64,000 nucleotides of DNA from Pichia kudriavzevii (lineage: Eukaryota > Ascomycota > Pichiomycetes > Pichiales > Pichiaceae). A program made the translations under genes and the position numbers. The first letter of the stretch is position 1, and each line of letters opens with the position of its first letter. Below the pieces are notes generated by a model. It did not search any database. It saw only the letters and a program-made list of their open reading frames with translations, and was not told the DNA's origin. Of this stretch, positions 8,401 through 16,757 are shown in pieces. The stretch covers positions 1,364,001-1,428,000 of the forward strand of contig NC_042508.1 of the NCBI RefSeq assembly GCF_003054445.1. Reading direction: 5' to 3'.

Positions 8401-11270
8401 TAGTCTGAGTGGTTTGAGATTTCATTTCCATCATTTACGGGATCCATACCAATATCACAAGCTATATCATTTTTGGTACTATCTAGCAAGTCATATGTAT
8501 TATACATATCTTTCCCATCGACTTTGGATAAAAAATCATCCTGTTCTCTGTGTCCATCATCATTAAGCTTTTCGTTGAGTATATTTGAATCGTCTTTGTC
8601 GCTATCATCACTGTCTGATAGCAAGTCGTCATTTAAATCTACCAAACCAGAGTTATGTCCAGGAGCTGCCAAAAAAGATTGCCTTCTTGTACTTATTTCC
8701 TCCAATTTACTGTCCTTTGTAGAAAGTAGAGGAGTTCGCCTTGTAGAAGAATTTGAGCAGGATTGCTCTGACTCTGGATTTCTTAATTCGAATGGGTCAA
8801 GGGAATTATGCTTAACAAAGAACTTTCCACCATCACTGTATTTGCTATCAATTTCCTTTTGAATGAGAGGGTTGAAATTTAGTGGAGCAAATACAGACTT
8901 TTTAGGTTCATTCATATTGGATTCAACTTGATTATTGGCCGCAGCCATGTCCTTGGTTGTATCAAAACTACCAGCATCAGAGGGAACAAAAATTTGGAAA
9001 GGAATCGGAGAAGGAGCACCAGGATCTTTGTAAAACGGGGATGTACTGATTGCCCCCTTGACACTCGGAGCCATTGCATCTACGCTGCTCTCACTTCCAC
9101 TTCCAGCGTGCTTCACAGATTCAACACTATATTCTTTGGCATGAGGTTGAGTTGATGCTTCAGGTCCATATTCTGAATTCGACTCAAGTTCCATATTATC
9201 AATTGCGGAATCGACAGCTTCGTCCATTGCCTTTTCATAATCCACTGTATCATAATCTTGAAGTTCTCCTTTATTTTCCAAACTTTCAACGTCAGACACG
9301 GACCCTCCAAACAAATCATTCCAATCATCGTCAACGTTGGAATCCAGTTTATCTTTGGAAGGATCTGTATCTCCTTTAATAACATTCTCACTTCTGTTAT
9401 TTTCGTTAGACTCCTCAAATTCGTGCTTTATCTGTTGCTCAAAGTCGTTCTCCGACTGCTTTGCTATATTCTCTGAAATTTCCAAATCGATGGCCTTGTT
9501 GTCAAATAAATCATCCAGGTCACCGGTTGACTTGATATAATCATGTAAACCATCAATTTCTCCAGTGGTGAGGTGTTTTAAAGGTTTTAGTTGTTGATCA
9601 AAATGGTCCATTCCTGGATTAAAGTCGAAGCTTTCTGGGAACTTAAATGATTTGCTTTCACCGGTTCCCATCATCACGGCTTCTGGTTGGGTCTGGTCAT
9701 TATTGGCGGTTTGAACCACCTGCCCGTCGTCTTTATCACTATTTATTTTAGATTTCTCTATTTCTAAAAAAGTATCAACAATATCCAGAGGATCGTCAAT
9801 CCTAAACTCGGCATGATCAAGAATGGGTTCATCCATATCCATTCCAGGGGAGGCATCAGAAGGGAATTGAATAAAGCATAGCTCTAATGGCCAATAGATA
9901 AATTTCTTTCCGTTAGATGGAATTTTATTCAGAAAGTTAGCAATAATGGGCCCCGTAGCAGAGTTAAATGTACTGGGATGAAGTTTAATCCATAATCTTT
10001 TCTCATTTATCAATGTAGGGCAAGACAAAATATCAATGTCATTGAAGTTCTTGAGAACATCAAGCAAAACATCACCATTTGGAGGAGGTTGATCTGTTAT
10101 AGAATCTGAGTACCTTTCACCTGCAATAAGACACCTTATACCTGAAGGTGCAATATACAATGCAAAATTTGATTTTCCATCAAGAATAGAAAGAGAATTG
10201 TTACACGAAATGGTAATAAAATCAGATAGTTTGTAAAATATCTTTTTTAAACTAACAAAATTCACGATGAGTTCATTTTTTTGGTTTAACGAAGGATTTA
10301 CTTTGATTATTGAGTAGGGCACCAACTTTTTCAATATTCTCTTCTTTTTGGAAGTATTCAAAAAATCCGCTGGTATAGTTGTAACTATTTTCCTCTGTAT
10401 CATTGAAGATGCCATCAGCTGTCCACTGTAAGGGAAGATGTCCAGAGATATTGACTGATTGGAGGCTTCAAATAATGAATGGGACTTTGCCAGTCTTTGT
10501 AAAATCAGTTTATGAACAGCTCTTAGGAAACTTAAATAGACGACATTATATGGCTTGTTATCTAGACTATTTTGGGCTGCTACGGTTTTTGAATGTATAT
10601 TTCTAAATATTTTCTTCGAGTCAAAAGTTGAACAGGACGACAATTTCAGTGGAATATTATTTTCACTGATGATATTGTTCATTGCATCTTTTAGTTGTTG
10701 GAATCCAACGTTCGACTCGAATGGTTCACTTGGGTTGTCTACTTGTAATTGAAAAACACAAAGCTCTTTCTTGGCTATCCACGTGATGACATCTTTGATT
10801 TGGTAATCATTTTCCAACTTGTCTTTTATCAATTGCTCATATTGTAGTACTTGATAGGTAGCAGATATTGCATTCAGGTTTCCATTTCCATTGTTTGGTG
10901 AGCAAACTTGGTAGAAAAAACAGTTCACACTGTTCAAACAACAAAATTTATAAAAACTAGTGTAATTTAGGGCCTTATCATTATTCAGCTGCTGGCTTGG
11001 AAACGTGTTGGCGGTTGGACTACCAATGAATGATGGGGTATATGGGTTGCTAGAATGTTGCCCAACAGAATTGCTAAATGTATTAGCAAAACTGGCTGCG
11101 CTAGAACTTGGAATTGCTGGAAATACGTTTGTATTTGTAGTATGACATGTCTGATTATTTCCGCTGGTATTATTAGGTAGAATTTGATTACTGTTGACCT
11201 GTCCAGTAGTTCCTGGGAAAAAAGGTAACGGGGTACTGAAAATAGGGTTCAAATCTTGTATCCTAAACAT
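5454..11270 (-). CDS. SSN2: Mediator kinase-module subunit Med13
   Basis: Med13 (Ssn2/Srb9) links the Cdk8 kinase module to core Mediator in the nucleus and mainly represses RNA polymerase II transcription. The 1938-residue length fits the family, with a conserved N-terminal domain (about residues 80-480), a long acidic, Ser/Asn-rich disordered middle (about 500-1050), and a conserved C-terminal half with the MID-like and C-terminal domains. The C-terminal segment containing PLKTGFLVNTG (about residues 1780-1790) is the family's typical ending block. A lysine run is encoded by an A15 tract (plus-strand T's at 6961-6975). An Asp/Glu run lies near residue 1860. The start at 11270 is the first ATG of the conserved N-terminus. 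The gene is divergent from the PNPOx-like gene. Confidence 0.92.
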   Translation of the reverse strand: MFRIQDLNPIFSTPLPFFPGTTGQVNSNQILPNNTSGNNQTCHTTNTNVFPAIPSSSAASFANTFSNSVGQHSSNPYTPSFIGSPTANTFPSQQLNNDKALNYTSFYKFCCLNSVNCFFYQVCSPNNGNGNLNAISATYQVLQYEQLIKDKLENDYQIKDVITWIAKKELCVFQLQVDNPSEPFESNVGFQQLKDAMNNIISENNIPLKLSSCSTFDSKKIFRNIHSKTVAAQNSLDNKPYNVVYLSFLRAVHKLILQRLAKSHSLFEASNQSISLDIFPYSGQLMASSMIQRKIVTTIPADFLNTSKKKRILKKLVPYSIIKVNPSLNQKNELIVNFVSLKKIFYKLSDFITISCNNSLSILDGKSNFALYIAPSGIRCLIAGERYSDSITDQPPPNGDVLLDVLKNFNDIDILSCPTLINEKRLWIKLHPSTFNSATGPIIANFLNKIPSNGKKFIYWPLELCFIQFPSDASPGMDMDEPILDHAEFRIDDPLDIVDTFLEIEKSKINSDKDDGQVVQTANNDQTQPEAVMMGTGESKSFKFPESFDFNPGMDHFDQQLKPLKHLTTGEIDGLHDYIKSTGDLDDLFDNKAIDLEISENIAKQSENDFEQQIKHEFEESNENNRSENVIKGDTDPSKDKLDSNVDDDWNDLFGGSVSDVESLENKGELQDYDTVDYEKAMDEAVDSAIDNMELESNSEYGPEASTQPHAKEYSVESVKHAGSGSESSVDAMAPSVKGAISTSPFYKDPGAPSPIPFQIFVPSDAGSFDTTKDMAAANNQVESNMNEPKKSVFAPLNFNPLIQKEIDSKYSDGGKFFVKHNSLDPFELRNPESEQSCSNSSTRRTPLLSTKDSKLEEISTRRQSFLAAPGHNSGLVDLNDDLLSDSDDSDKDDSNILNEKLNDDGHREQDDFLSKVDGKDMYNTYDLLDSTKNDIACDIGMDPVNDGNEISNHSDYSEDFSDELGISPANVQKSITGLGIKMAGVVEGNSAKRRKLETIFDNILEDDDNELDLEFEDNDDNETREDEVRHRSVGFSHPETSSHSENKLVPRFDNSATPLIAFAEPPAETPVIKTVTPLKNIEVPNSWFYVLRMIAPIQVPFNFLGSKNLTIKMFQVVDVLPILQELVLYSQKYMNNTMLNTIVKNRECPSVLDSDVEYLLFKIFPSINKVNVFELLDSNTESMENKPFDSLFENHQNQQQQQEQAHNCQNKLEDNLKPFDDMGLSLFSLVMSNNQTNQIANQLPLVEDTGNKDQDSEINGSIPSHNLFRVDSTKIRMKRANEEIVANKVSLKYWKILNFEPHCKKDFKVIFIVPKVNANFNSSALNFLDNLIDCYNDCKLGEIEKGFETGIVEVDCKMDNMNDYWEEAETQLLQSVESIQSTMAIEGDNKLLLMFLEPFQSIESIIKLAGVSQRFEAAMMEKNISEKSDPLKKKKKKKVKTIVRLPLTLFYKAFSVESFYLNEEGQFIVLTNQEYTQLCFELFNICPRNSRTSLKDRNSMFCIENEIQNEIDFSLAKRSSLKSLVDNETFLHLCYERSVDKKWCVASWITQTGEYNYTKSWYISDQLEGSKNFEEVANDIMSITTDYISTFGKKTFVILTRLSNIIPDDELVEWKRLSSKNNDIMLIVMTAELESSSLIISQNSGPRMVNKRREEASTEVNYTVSSTNSQTQTPANLMASSTMPHQLVSSTKYESPEVSMYTPSFENGLSPIDSMNAHLQMPIQTLQPLMENSAGTDDVPKISTIIDIADECYGLIYEIPQPLSNQPRLPLKTGFLVNTGEGVTNNNILEVNLLSFQAGMDITKFLKRLLVQYRHLGSIAPCLGMTGLVRVCGNVASDDFTEDDDDDDLWDDKNHASNQGVMSNFVSEKLDRKRERQLIQQQYSQFNKMYQRQKRLKMKEREKERRFAGASSEHNIIPVHMLAVRKLLDFLVNINVD
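6961..6975 (-). repeat. A15 homopolymer inside MED13 coding sequence
   Basis: Fifteen T's on the plus strand (A's in the message) are followed by G and five more A's, encoding seven lysines. Such tracts are prone to length change and transcriptional slippage. Confidence 0.9.
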
Positions 11271-11736
11271 CTTAACACCGACAGATTCTCCCCTTTAGTT
11301 TTCCTCTTTTAATTGCCTATCCAAAAAGTTCATACAGTAAAACCCTACTATATGAGCGTAGTATTCCCACAATTGCGTGGATTCATGTTATGCTTTAATA
11401 TAAAGTGCGTAAACTCGCACAGCCTTGATTAAATATTTTATTATTTGGCTCTCAGCCATCTGACGGCGTGAGTGTGAAAGTCATGAGCTGTATATTTCTC
11501 TGCTTGCCTGTACAAAGTTTTCCCCGCCTTTGTGGACATCAATCTATAACACCTCTATAGGTAGGTGTTTAAGCACATATATTTCACATACCTGTTTCAG
11601 CTTTCTTTGAAAGAAAAACTTAACCTTAGCTTTTCATTAAATCAAAAGCTGAAATTTGTTACTCTCATATCAATTTTTCATCCCAGATTCAGGCGTATCT
11701 CTTCAGCCAAACTTTTTACAACTGTGATTGACAAAC
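11271..11736. promoter_or_regulatory. Divergent promoter region MED13 / PNPOx-like gene
   Basis: 466 bp between two divergent start codons. It is AT-rich with some GC-richer patches near 11465-11540. I see no strong known factor site. Confidence 0.5.
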
Positions 11737-12711
11737 ATGATATTGCAAGGGTTAGCGACTTGGAATCCATCATTTACATCTGCAATACAGACTGAGCTGG
11801 AAACAAGAGATGAGGAATTTACATTGTTCAACTTTTCCAATGTGGATTCTAATAATTATCCATCTACTAGAAATGTGGTACTAAGAGGATTTCTCTTTGA
11901 TGAGCCAAAGACGAATGTCCTGATTTTCACCACAGATAAGAGGTCAAGCAAGTACAAAGACCTACTAATAAATCCAAGATTTGATGCTTGCTTTTATTTT
12001 AGCAAGATGAGAAAACAATTTAGATTCAAGGGCACTGTTAGAATGATAAGTGATGAGATTATTCCAAACATACGTTACGATTTGAACTACAGTGATTCTT
12101 ATGCAGGATTCAATGATCACGGTGTCACCAATAGAGGATTAGATGATGAGGTTTTAACTGGAGGTATCCAACAGTTGTCCATTTCACCAGACACCTCTTC
12201 CATTGCAGATGAGGAACAATCACTAGTGAGTCAGTACTTATCTCAGCAGAACCTTAAGGAAACGCCGTGTCCAATATCTGAACCCTTGCATTATAGATTA
12301 TTTTCTCCTAAATTTGTCAAGTCTTTTGAAGACTCCTCTGCATCGTTAACTGAACTAGCACATAGCCATGAAATGGGGAAATCTGATGACATTTCGGTGA
12401 CCCCGACAGCAGAAGAATGGAACAACGAAAGGTTAAGGGTATGGAATGCAATGTCGAGAAATATGAAGAAAACGTTCAAGAAGCCATTACCAGGCTCCCC
12501 ATTAACCGAAGAAAACAGGAGAAAGTTAGATGCAATCAATAGAGGGGTCGATGGTAATAACTCTTCTACAGGATATGAAAACTTTGTGGTTGTTTGTTTG
12601 TTTGTGGAACTAGTAGATGAGGTTGTTATTGGTGGTAGTGGTTACGACAGAAGATACCTTTATAGAAAGACAAATCAGGACACATGGAAGGAATATGAAG
12701 TTTGTCCATAG
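11737..12711 (+). CDS. PNPOx-like FMN-binding protein (Alr4036 type)
   Basis: The 324-residue protein starts at ATG 11737. The N-terminal block (about residues 5-120) has the split-barrel flavin-binding pattern of pyridoxamine-phosphate-oxidase-like proteins: W-x-P...E, STRNVVLRGF and TTDKRSSKYKDLL. The C-terminal end (YLYRKTNQDTWKEYEVCP) matches the family's arginine-containing terminus. S. cerevisiae relatives are YLR456W and YPR172W, whose substrates are unknown. A central low-complexity insert (about residues 120-190) separates the two parts. Family assignment is good; a true pyridoxamine oxidase activity is not shown. Confidence 0.8.
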   Translation: MILQGLATWNPSFTSAIQTELETRDEEFTLFNFSNVDSNNYPSTRNVVLRGFLFDEPKTNVLIFTTDKRSSKYKDLLINPRFDACFYFSKMRKQFRFKGTVRMISDEIIPNIRYDLNYSDSYAGFNDHGVTNRGLDDEVLTGGIQQLSISPDTSSIADEEQSLVSQYLSQQNLKETPCPISEPLHYRLFSPKFVKSFEDSSASLTELAHSHEMGKSDDISVTPTAEEWNNERLRVWNAMSRNMKKTFKKPLPGSPLTEENRRKLDAINRGVDGNNSSTGYENFVVVCLFVELVDEVVIGGSGYDRRYLYRKTNQDTWKEYEVCP

Positions 12712-13393
12712 AAGTAAGGATGTCGTCCGCTTCTATTTGATAAACTTCACATATCGATATGGTGTTCTGCTTTGTATTACTACTATTATTATCATTATTA
12801 GTGCCATTACTTTGCCGAATTATTATTGGTTTTTAGCTTTTTTTTTCACTCTTTCTGATTTGTATCACGCAGGTTCCTTCCTTTTTATTAATGAGTTTAC
12901 GATAATAACAATTGTATGAAAAGAAACTAACGACATAAAAGAGCAAATGTTTGTAGATGTTCCCCAATTTATAGGTCAGCAGTTAATAGAGATACAAATA
13001 TCAAGTAGTTTGTAAATGGGGCTGGTGAGAGTTATGGACAACAGCATTCAGATGGATATGTGCGGTGCTGTTTATACAATCGGCGGTCTCGACCTTCCTA
13101 AAATGAAAACGCAAGGAATTTTCAGGCAGGTCTAATTGGTATTGTATCCTCGTCCATAAACCTTGTTAGCCGCTAAGAGCTTAGCGGGTCGAGCAATTAT
13201 GCGGCTCCGTGCCCCGTTAAGTCGTTGGCGGCATGTTTTTCCATAATGGTTATACTGAAGAATCCATTGTGTGTGTTAGCGGGGAAAAACCTATGTTGCC
13301 AATTTACGACTATAAAAGGACACCTAAATTCAGCTACTGGATCATGGGAGATAAGTCATTTCTTTCAAGAATGTTTCTCCCTTACCAACAGCC
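12712..13393. promoter_or_regulatory. UGA1 upstream region
   Basis: 682 bp of spacer. The distal part is AT-rich 3' sequence of the PNPOx-like gene. From 13050 onward it carries CGG-rich elements (near 13083, 13170-13187, 13226), a TATAAAAG at 13311-13318 and a GATAAG at 13350-13355. These are what one expects of a nitrogen-controlled promoter. Confidence 0.6.
13170..13187. promoter_or_regulatory. CCG-N12-CGG inverted repeat, candidate Zn2Cys6 site
   Basis: CCGCTAAGAGCTTAGCGG has perfect 8-bp arms around a 2-bp centre, 206 bp upstream of the UGA1 ATG. Zn2Cys6 activators, including the GABA regulator Uga3 in S. cerevisiae, bind inverted CCG/CGG triplets. The Uga3 element has a 4-bp spacing, so here a different or diverged factor is likely. 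Confidence 0.5.
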
Positions 13394-14809
13394 ATGTCTT
13401 ACGCTTCAAGATATTTTCCGAACGAGCCAACCGCTCCAAAGGTTGTCACTGAGTCAATTCCAGGTCCAAAGGGTAAATCTGCCATTGCTTCTTTAGGTGA
13501 AGTCTTTGATAATAGGTGTGCTTATTTTGTTGCTGATTATGAGAAATCCGTTGGAAATTACATTGTAGATGTTGATGGAAATGTCCTTCTTGATGCATAT
13601 GCACAAATTGCTTCTATTCCACTAGGTTACAACAATCCAAAGTTAATTGAGGTTGCAAAGTCTGACAAGATGACTAGAGCGATCGTTAACAGACCCGCTT
13701 TAGGTAACTTCCCCGGTGCAGATTTTGAGCAAATGCAAAGGGATTTATTGAAACACGCACCAAAGGGCCAAACTCACGTTTGGAATGGTTTATCTGGTGC
13801 AGATGCTAACGAGTTAGCTTTCAAGGCTGTTTTCTTCAACTACCAATCCAAAAAAAGGGGTTTTGATAAACCATTTACTAAAGAGGAGGAAGTATCCTGT
13901 ATGGAAAACATGGCTCCAGGTAACCCTGAAATTGCTATTTTGTCTTTTAAGAAGGCTTTCCATGGTAGATTATTTGCCTCCGGTTCTGTAACTAGATCAA
14001 AGCCTGTTCACAAAATGGATATGCCATCATTTGCTTGGCCAACAGCAGAATTCCCAGCTTATAAGTATCCATTAGAAGAAAACGAGGAAGCAAACATGGC
14101 AGAAGATGCAAGATGTTTAGCAATTGTTGAAGATAGATTGCAGAACTGGAAATGCCCAATTGCTGGAGTCATTGTTGAGCCAGTCCAATCTGAAGGTGGT
14201 GACAATCACGCTTCAGCCGCATTCTTCCAAGGCTTGAGAGATTTAACCCTTAAGTATGGTGCTAAGCTAATCATCGATGAGGTTCAAGCTGGTTGTGGTG
14301 CCACTGGTATTATGTGGGACCACGAGAGATATAACATCACTCCTCCACCAGATCTTGTCACATTTTCTAAGAAGATGCAATCCGCTGGTTACTGGTTCCA
14401 TGACCCAGAGTTGATCCCAAATCAACCATACAGACAATTCAACACATGGTGTGGTGATCCAAAGGGTGTAATTTTAGCTGCGGCTATTTGTGATGAAGTT
14501 GTTGATAACAACTTGTTGGAGCCATTGAGGGAGACTGGTGATTATTTTTACTCAAAGCTGGAATCTATCCAGAAACAATACCCAAAACTAATCTCCAATC
14601 TAAGAGGTAAAGGAAAAGCATGCTTCCTTGCATTTGATATGCCTTCTGGTTCCCTGAGAGCAGATTTCTTGGGTAAGATGAAGCTTGCAGGTGTTAATGT
14701 CGGAGGTTGTGCTGATGTTGGTGTTAGATTAAGACCAGGATTAACATTTGAGAAGAAACACGTTGACATTTTCATCGCAGCTATGGAAAAAGTCTTACCA
14801 ACTCTGTAA
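13394..14809 (+). CDS. UGA1: 4-aminobutyrate (GABA) aminotransferase
   Basis: Uga1 transfers the amino group of GABA to 2-oxoglutarate, giving succinate semialdehyde and glutamate, the first step of GABA use as a nitrogen source. The 471-residue length matches the yeast enzyme. This is a class III PLP aminotransferase: substrate/PLP pocket GLSGADANE (about residue 135), the block IIDEVQAGCGATG with the PLP-ring aspartate (about 295), and the Schiff-base lysine in TFSKKMQSAGY (about 325). NTWCGDPKG (about 350) is also typical. The upstream CGG inverted repeat and GATA-type site suggest induction by GABA and nitrogen limitation. This is a strong call. Confidence 0.96.
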   Translation: MSYASRYFPNEPTAPKVVTESIPGPKGKSAIASLGEVFDNRCAYFVADYEKSVGNYIVDVDGNVLLDAYAQIASIPLGYNNPKLIEVAKSDKMTRAIVNRPALGNFPGADFEQMQRDLLKHAPKGQTHVWNGLSGADANELAFKAVFFNYQSKKRGFDKPFTKEEEVSCMENMAPGNPEIAILSFKKAFHGRLFASGSVTRSKPVHKMDMPSFAWPTAEFPAYKYPLEENEEANMAEDARCLAIVEDRLQNWKCPIAGVIVEPVQSEGGDNHASAAFFQGLRDLTLKYGAKLIIDEVQAGCGATGIMWDHERYNITPPPDLVTFSKKMQSAGYWFHDPELIPNQPYRQFNTWCGDPKGVILAAAICDEVVDNNLLEPLRETGDYFYSKLESIQKQYPKLISNLRGKGKACFLAFDMPSGSLRADFLGKMKLAGVNVGGCADVGVRLRPGLTFEKKHVDIFIAAMEKVLPTL

Positions 14810-15060
14810 ATCTAGTTTAACTCAGCATTTTGTTTTTGTACATGTTTAAAAAAATATAATTAATAAGAGTAACGAGCCACATCTCAGCGTGAGCGAGTTA
14901 AAAAAAACTATTTGAGATAGTCGTAAATTGCTATTCTGAAGCAAAAATTGACGTCTTGGTAACGAGCCTCCATGGGTTTGGTAGCATGTTCCTCTTCTAG
15001 GAGGTTATGATTCTAGGTCACCTCCTTCGTTCCTTTCACTAAATAAACATCAGACTACAA

Positions 15061-16398
15061 ATGAGAGAGTATAGACTAGTTGATTTTCTCCTACTATCTC
15101 TTTTGGGGGTGCTTTACTTGTTTTCGAACTACAAACTCGATAAGGCAATACCCTTTCTTGTCAGAAACTTTTATTAAGGTAAGGCTTACATTCTGAACAG
15201 AGTTAATATTTCGGCTTCTACACTAACGCTCTCACTTCAACAGCAGTTAAATTAACCTTTGATGTTTTTTTCCCGTACTTTATTGAACCCTTGAATAACA
15301 AGAATACTATTGGTAGAAAAGGTCCTTTTTATCAGCACCCGCTTTCCAGAATAATACAGTACTATCTGAAAGATTTGTCGCATTTTCATAGAAGTAGTCC
15401 ATACTACTCGTACGTCTCCGATATAACGTGGAAGACATTTTTCCATGTATGAGCTTTTGTACAAAGCTACAAAGTGATCGAATTTAGTCAGGTTGATGAA
15501 ATTGACGATCCCGATGGCGTCTTGATCAGTGTTTCTTGCAGAACAAACGAGTATGATTTTTTAGTAATATATGTTCCTAACATTCCATTATTTGGGTTGG
15601 ACCCTTAATTCTACGTTAAATATTTGACATTACACAACCTTTTGTTTTTACAAGAGTTTGATAGTCCTGCTATTTTTTTATTAAAATTCCCCGAAATTTC
15701 CAAAAGATCACCCATGGAAGCTAATTTGAGAATGTTGGTCAGCAGCTATGCTAAGATTGCGGAGAGATATAAATGTGAAAAAAATAGTTTTAATGGGGAT
15801 TCAATTGGTGCAACTTTGATTCTTAATCACTTATGTGCACAATGTAATATTTTTTTGAAATAGAACATTTCTAAAACTAAGAATGGGTCTCCAGATGTTG
15901 AACTGGAGCCATTTTTTGCAATATTAATTTCACCTATAGTTAGTTTTAAAATTGAAACAAACAAGAGTGATAACGACATCTACTTGAAAGCTAGTCATCT
16001 TGGTGAAATCTCCTCTTTTTACTGTGGTAATTATAAATCCAGCGGAAAGCTGAACCCAGCGATTTGGAAAGTGTCAAAATTCGGAATATAATTGTTCCTA
16101 AGGGAGGGTGGTTATTGTATACGGAGACCAAGAAGTTCAAAAGGAAAGTATAGAGAAAATGTCATATACTGCTTTTAATACAAACCGAGTTAAAATTCTA
16201 AAGGGTGAAAATAAGGGCCATTGCTCGCCCCTATTTTCCTTCTTAACTGAGGAAACACAAGATGAGAAGGAACATAGCTGTTTTATATTTGCTGGTCTGA
16301 TTCCAGGGATGTTGCTTTTTCAAACCTCAGCATATAGGGATCCTGCACAGAGTCATGAACCCATGAACTTGCTTACCATTAATGATAATCATCTATAA
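15061..16398 (+). pseudogene. Decayed alpha/beta-hydrolase, sterol deacetylase (SAY1) type
   Basis: Successive pieces line up with the Say1-type steryl acetyl hydrolase family, which deacetylates sterols at the ER. A membrane-anchor-like N-terminus (LLGVLYLFSNYKLDKAIPF) is followed by a nucleophile elbow GDSIG (about 15788), a segment with YCGNY and LNPAIWK, then VIVYGDQEVQ with the usual Asp region and KGHCSP with the catalytic-His region. The coding frame is broken by about five in-frame stops (near 15175, 15450, 15606, 15861 and 16090) and at least one frameshift near 16100. Between the first two pieces lies a 65-nt sequence with GTAAGG, CACTAAC and CAACAG that would restore the frame, so an intron may once have been here. 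The family call rests on motif order; exact orthology to SAY1 is inferred. Confidence 0.7.
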
Positions 16399-16757
16399 GT
16401 GAAAATGATCCAAGTGTCCCCTTTCCTAATGATTGTAGATGTAAAAACAGAGTCTAAAACATATTTTGCTCATAAATTCATTACTTTCAAAAGCAATAAA
16501 ATGTTCATAAAACCATGATTTCGAAATCCTATACGCAAGTCAAGCTGATAGCGATTGTTGAAGGTTTTTTGTCGAAACTGACCGAATAGTTAGCTAGTTG
16601 CGCGGGAATTGAATTTCGGAATGGCTAAATTCGGTGTGTACAAAAATTTTTCATCTTTTGCCAGGAAACCTCTATCTATGGAAGACCTTTCGTTATTCAC
16701 CGTTTCCACCAAACCACAGGCTTCTATTCTTAACATCTATACAAAGATATAGCTAAT
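16399..16757. promoter_or_regulatory. RPO41 upstream spacer
   Basis: 359 bp between the decayed hydrolase and RPO41. It is AT-rich on the left and mixed on the right. No specific site recognised. Confidence 0.4.
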
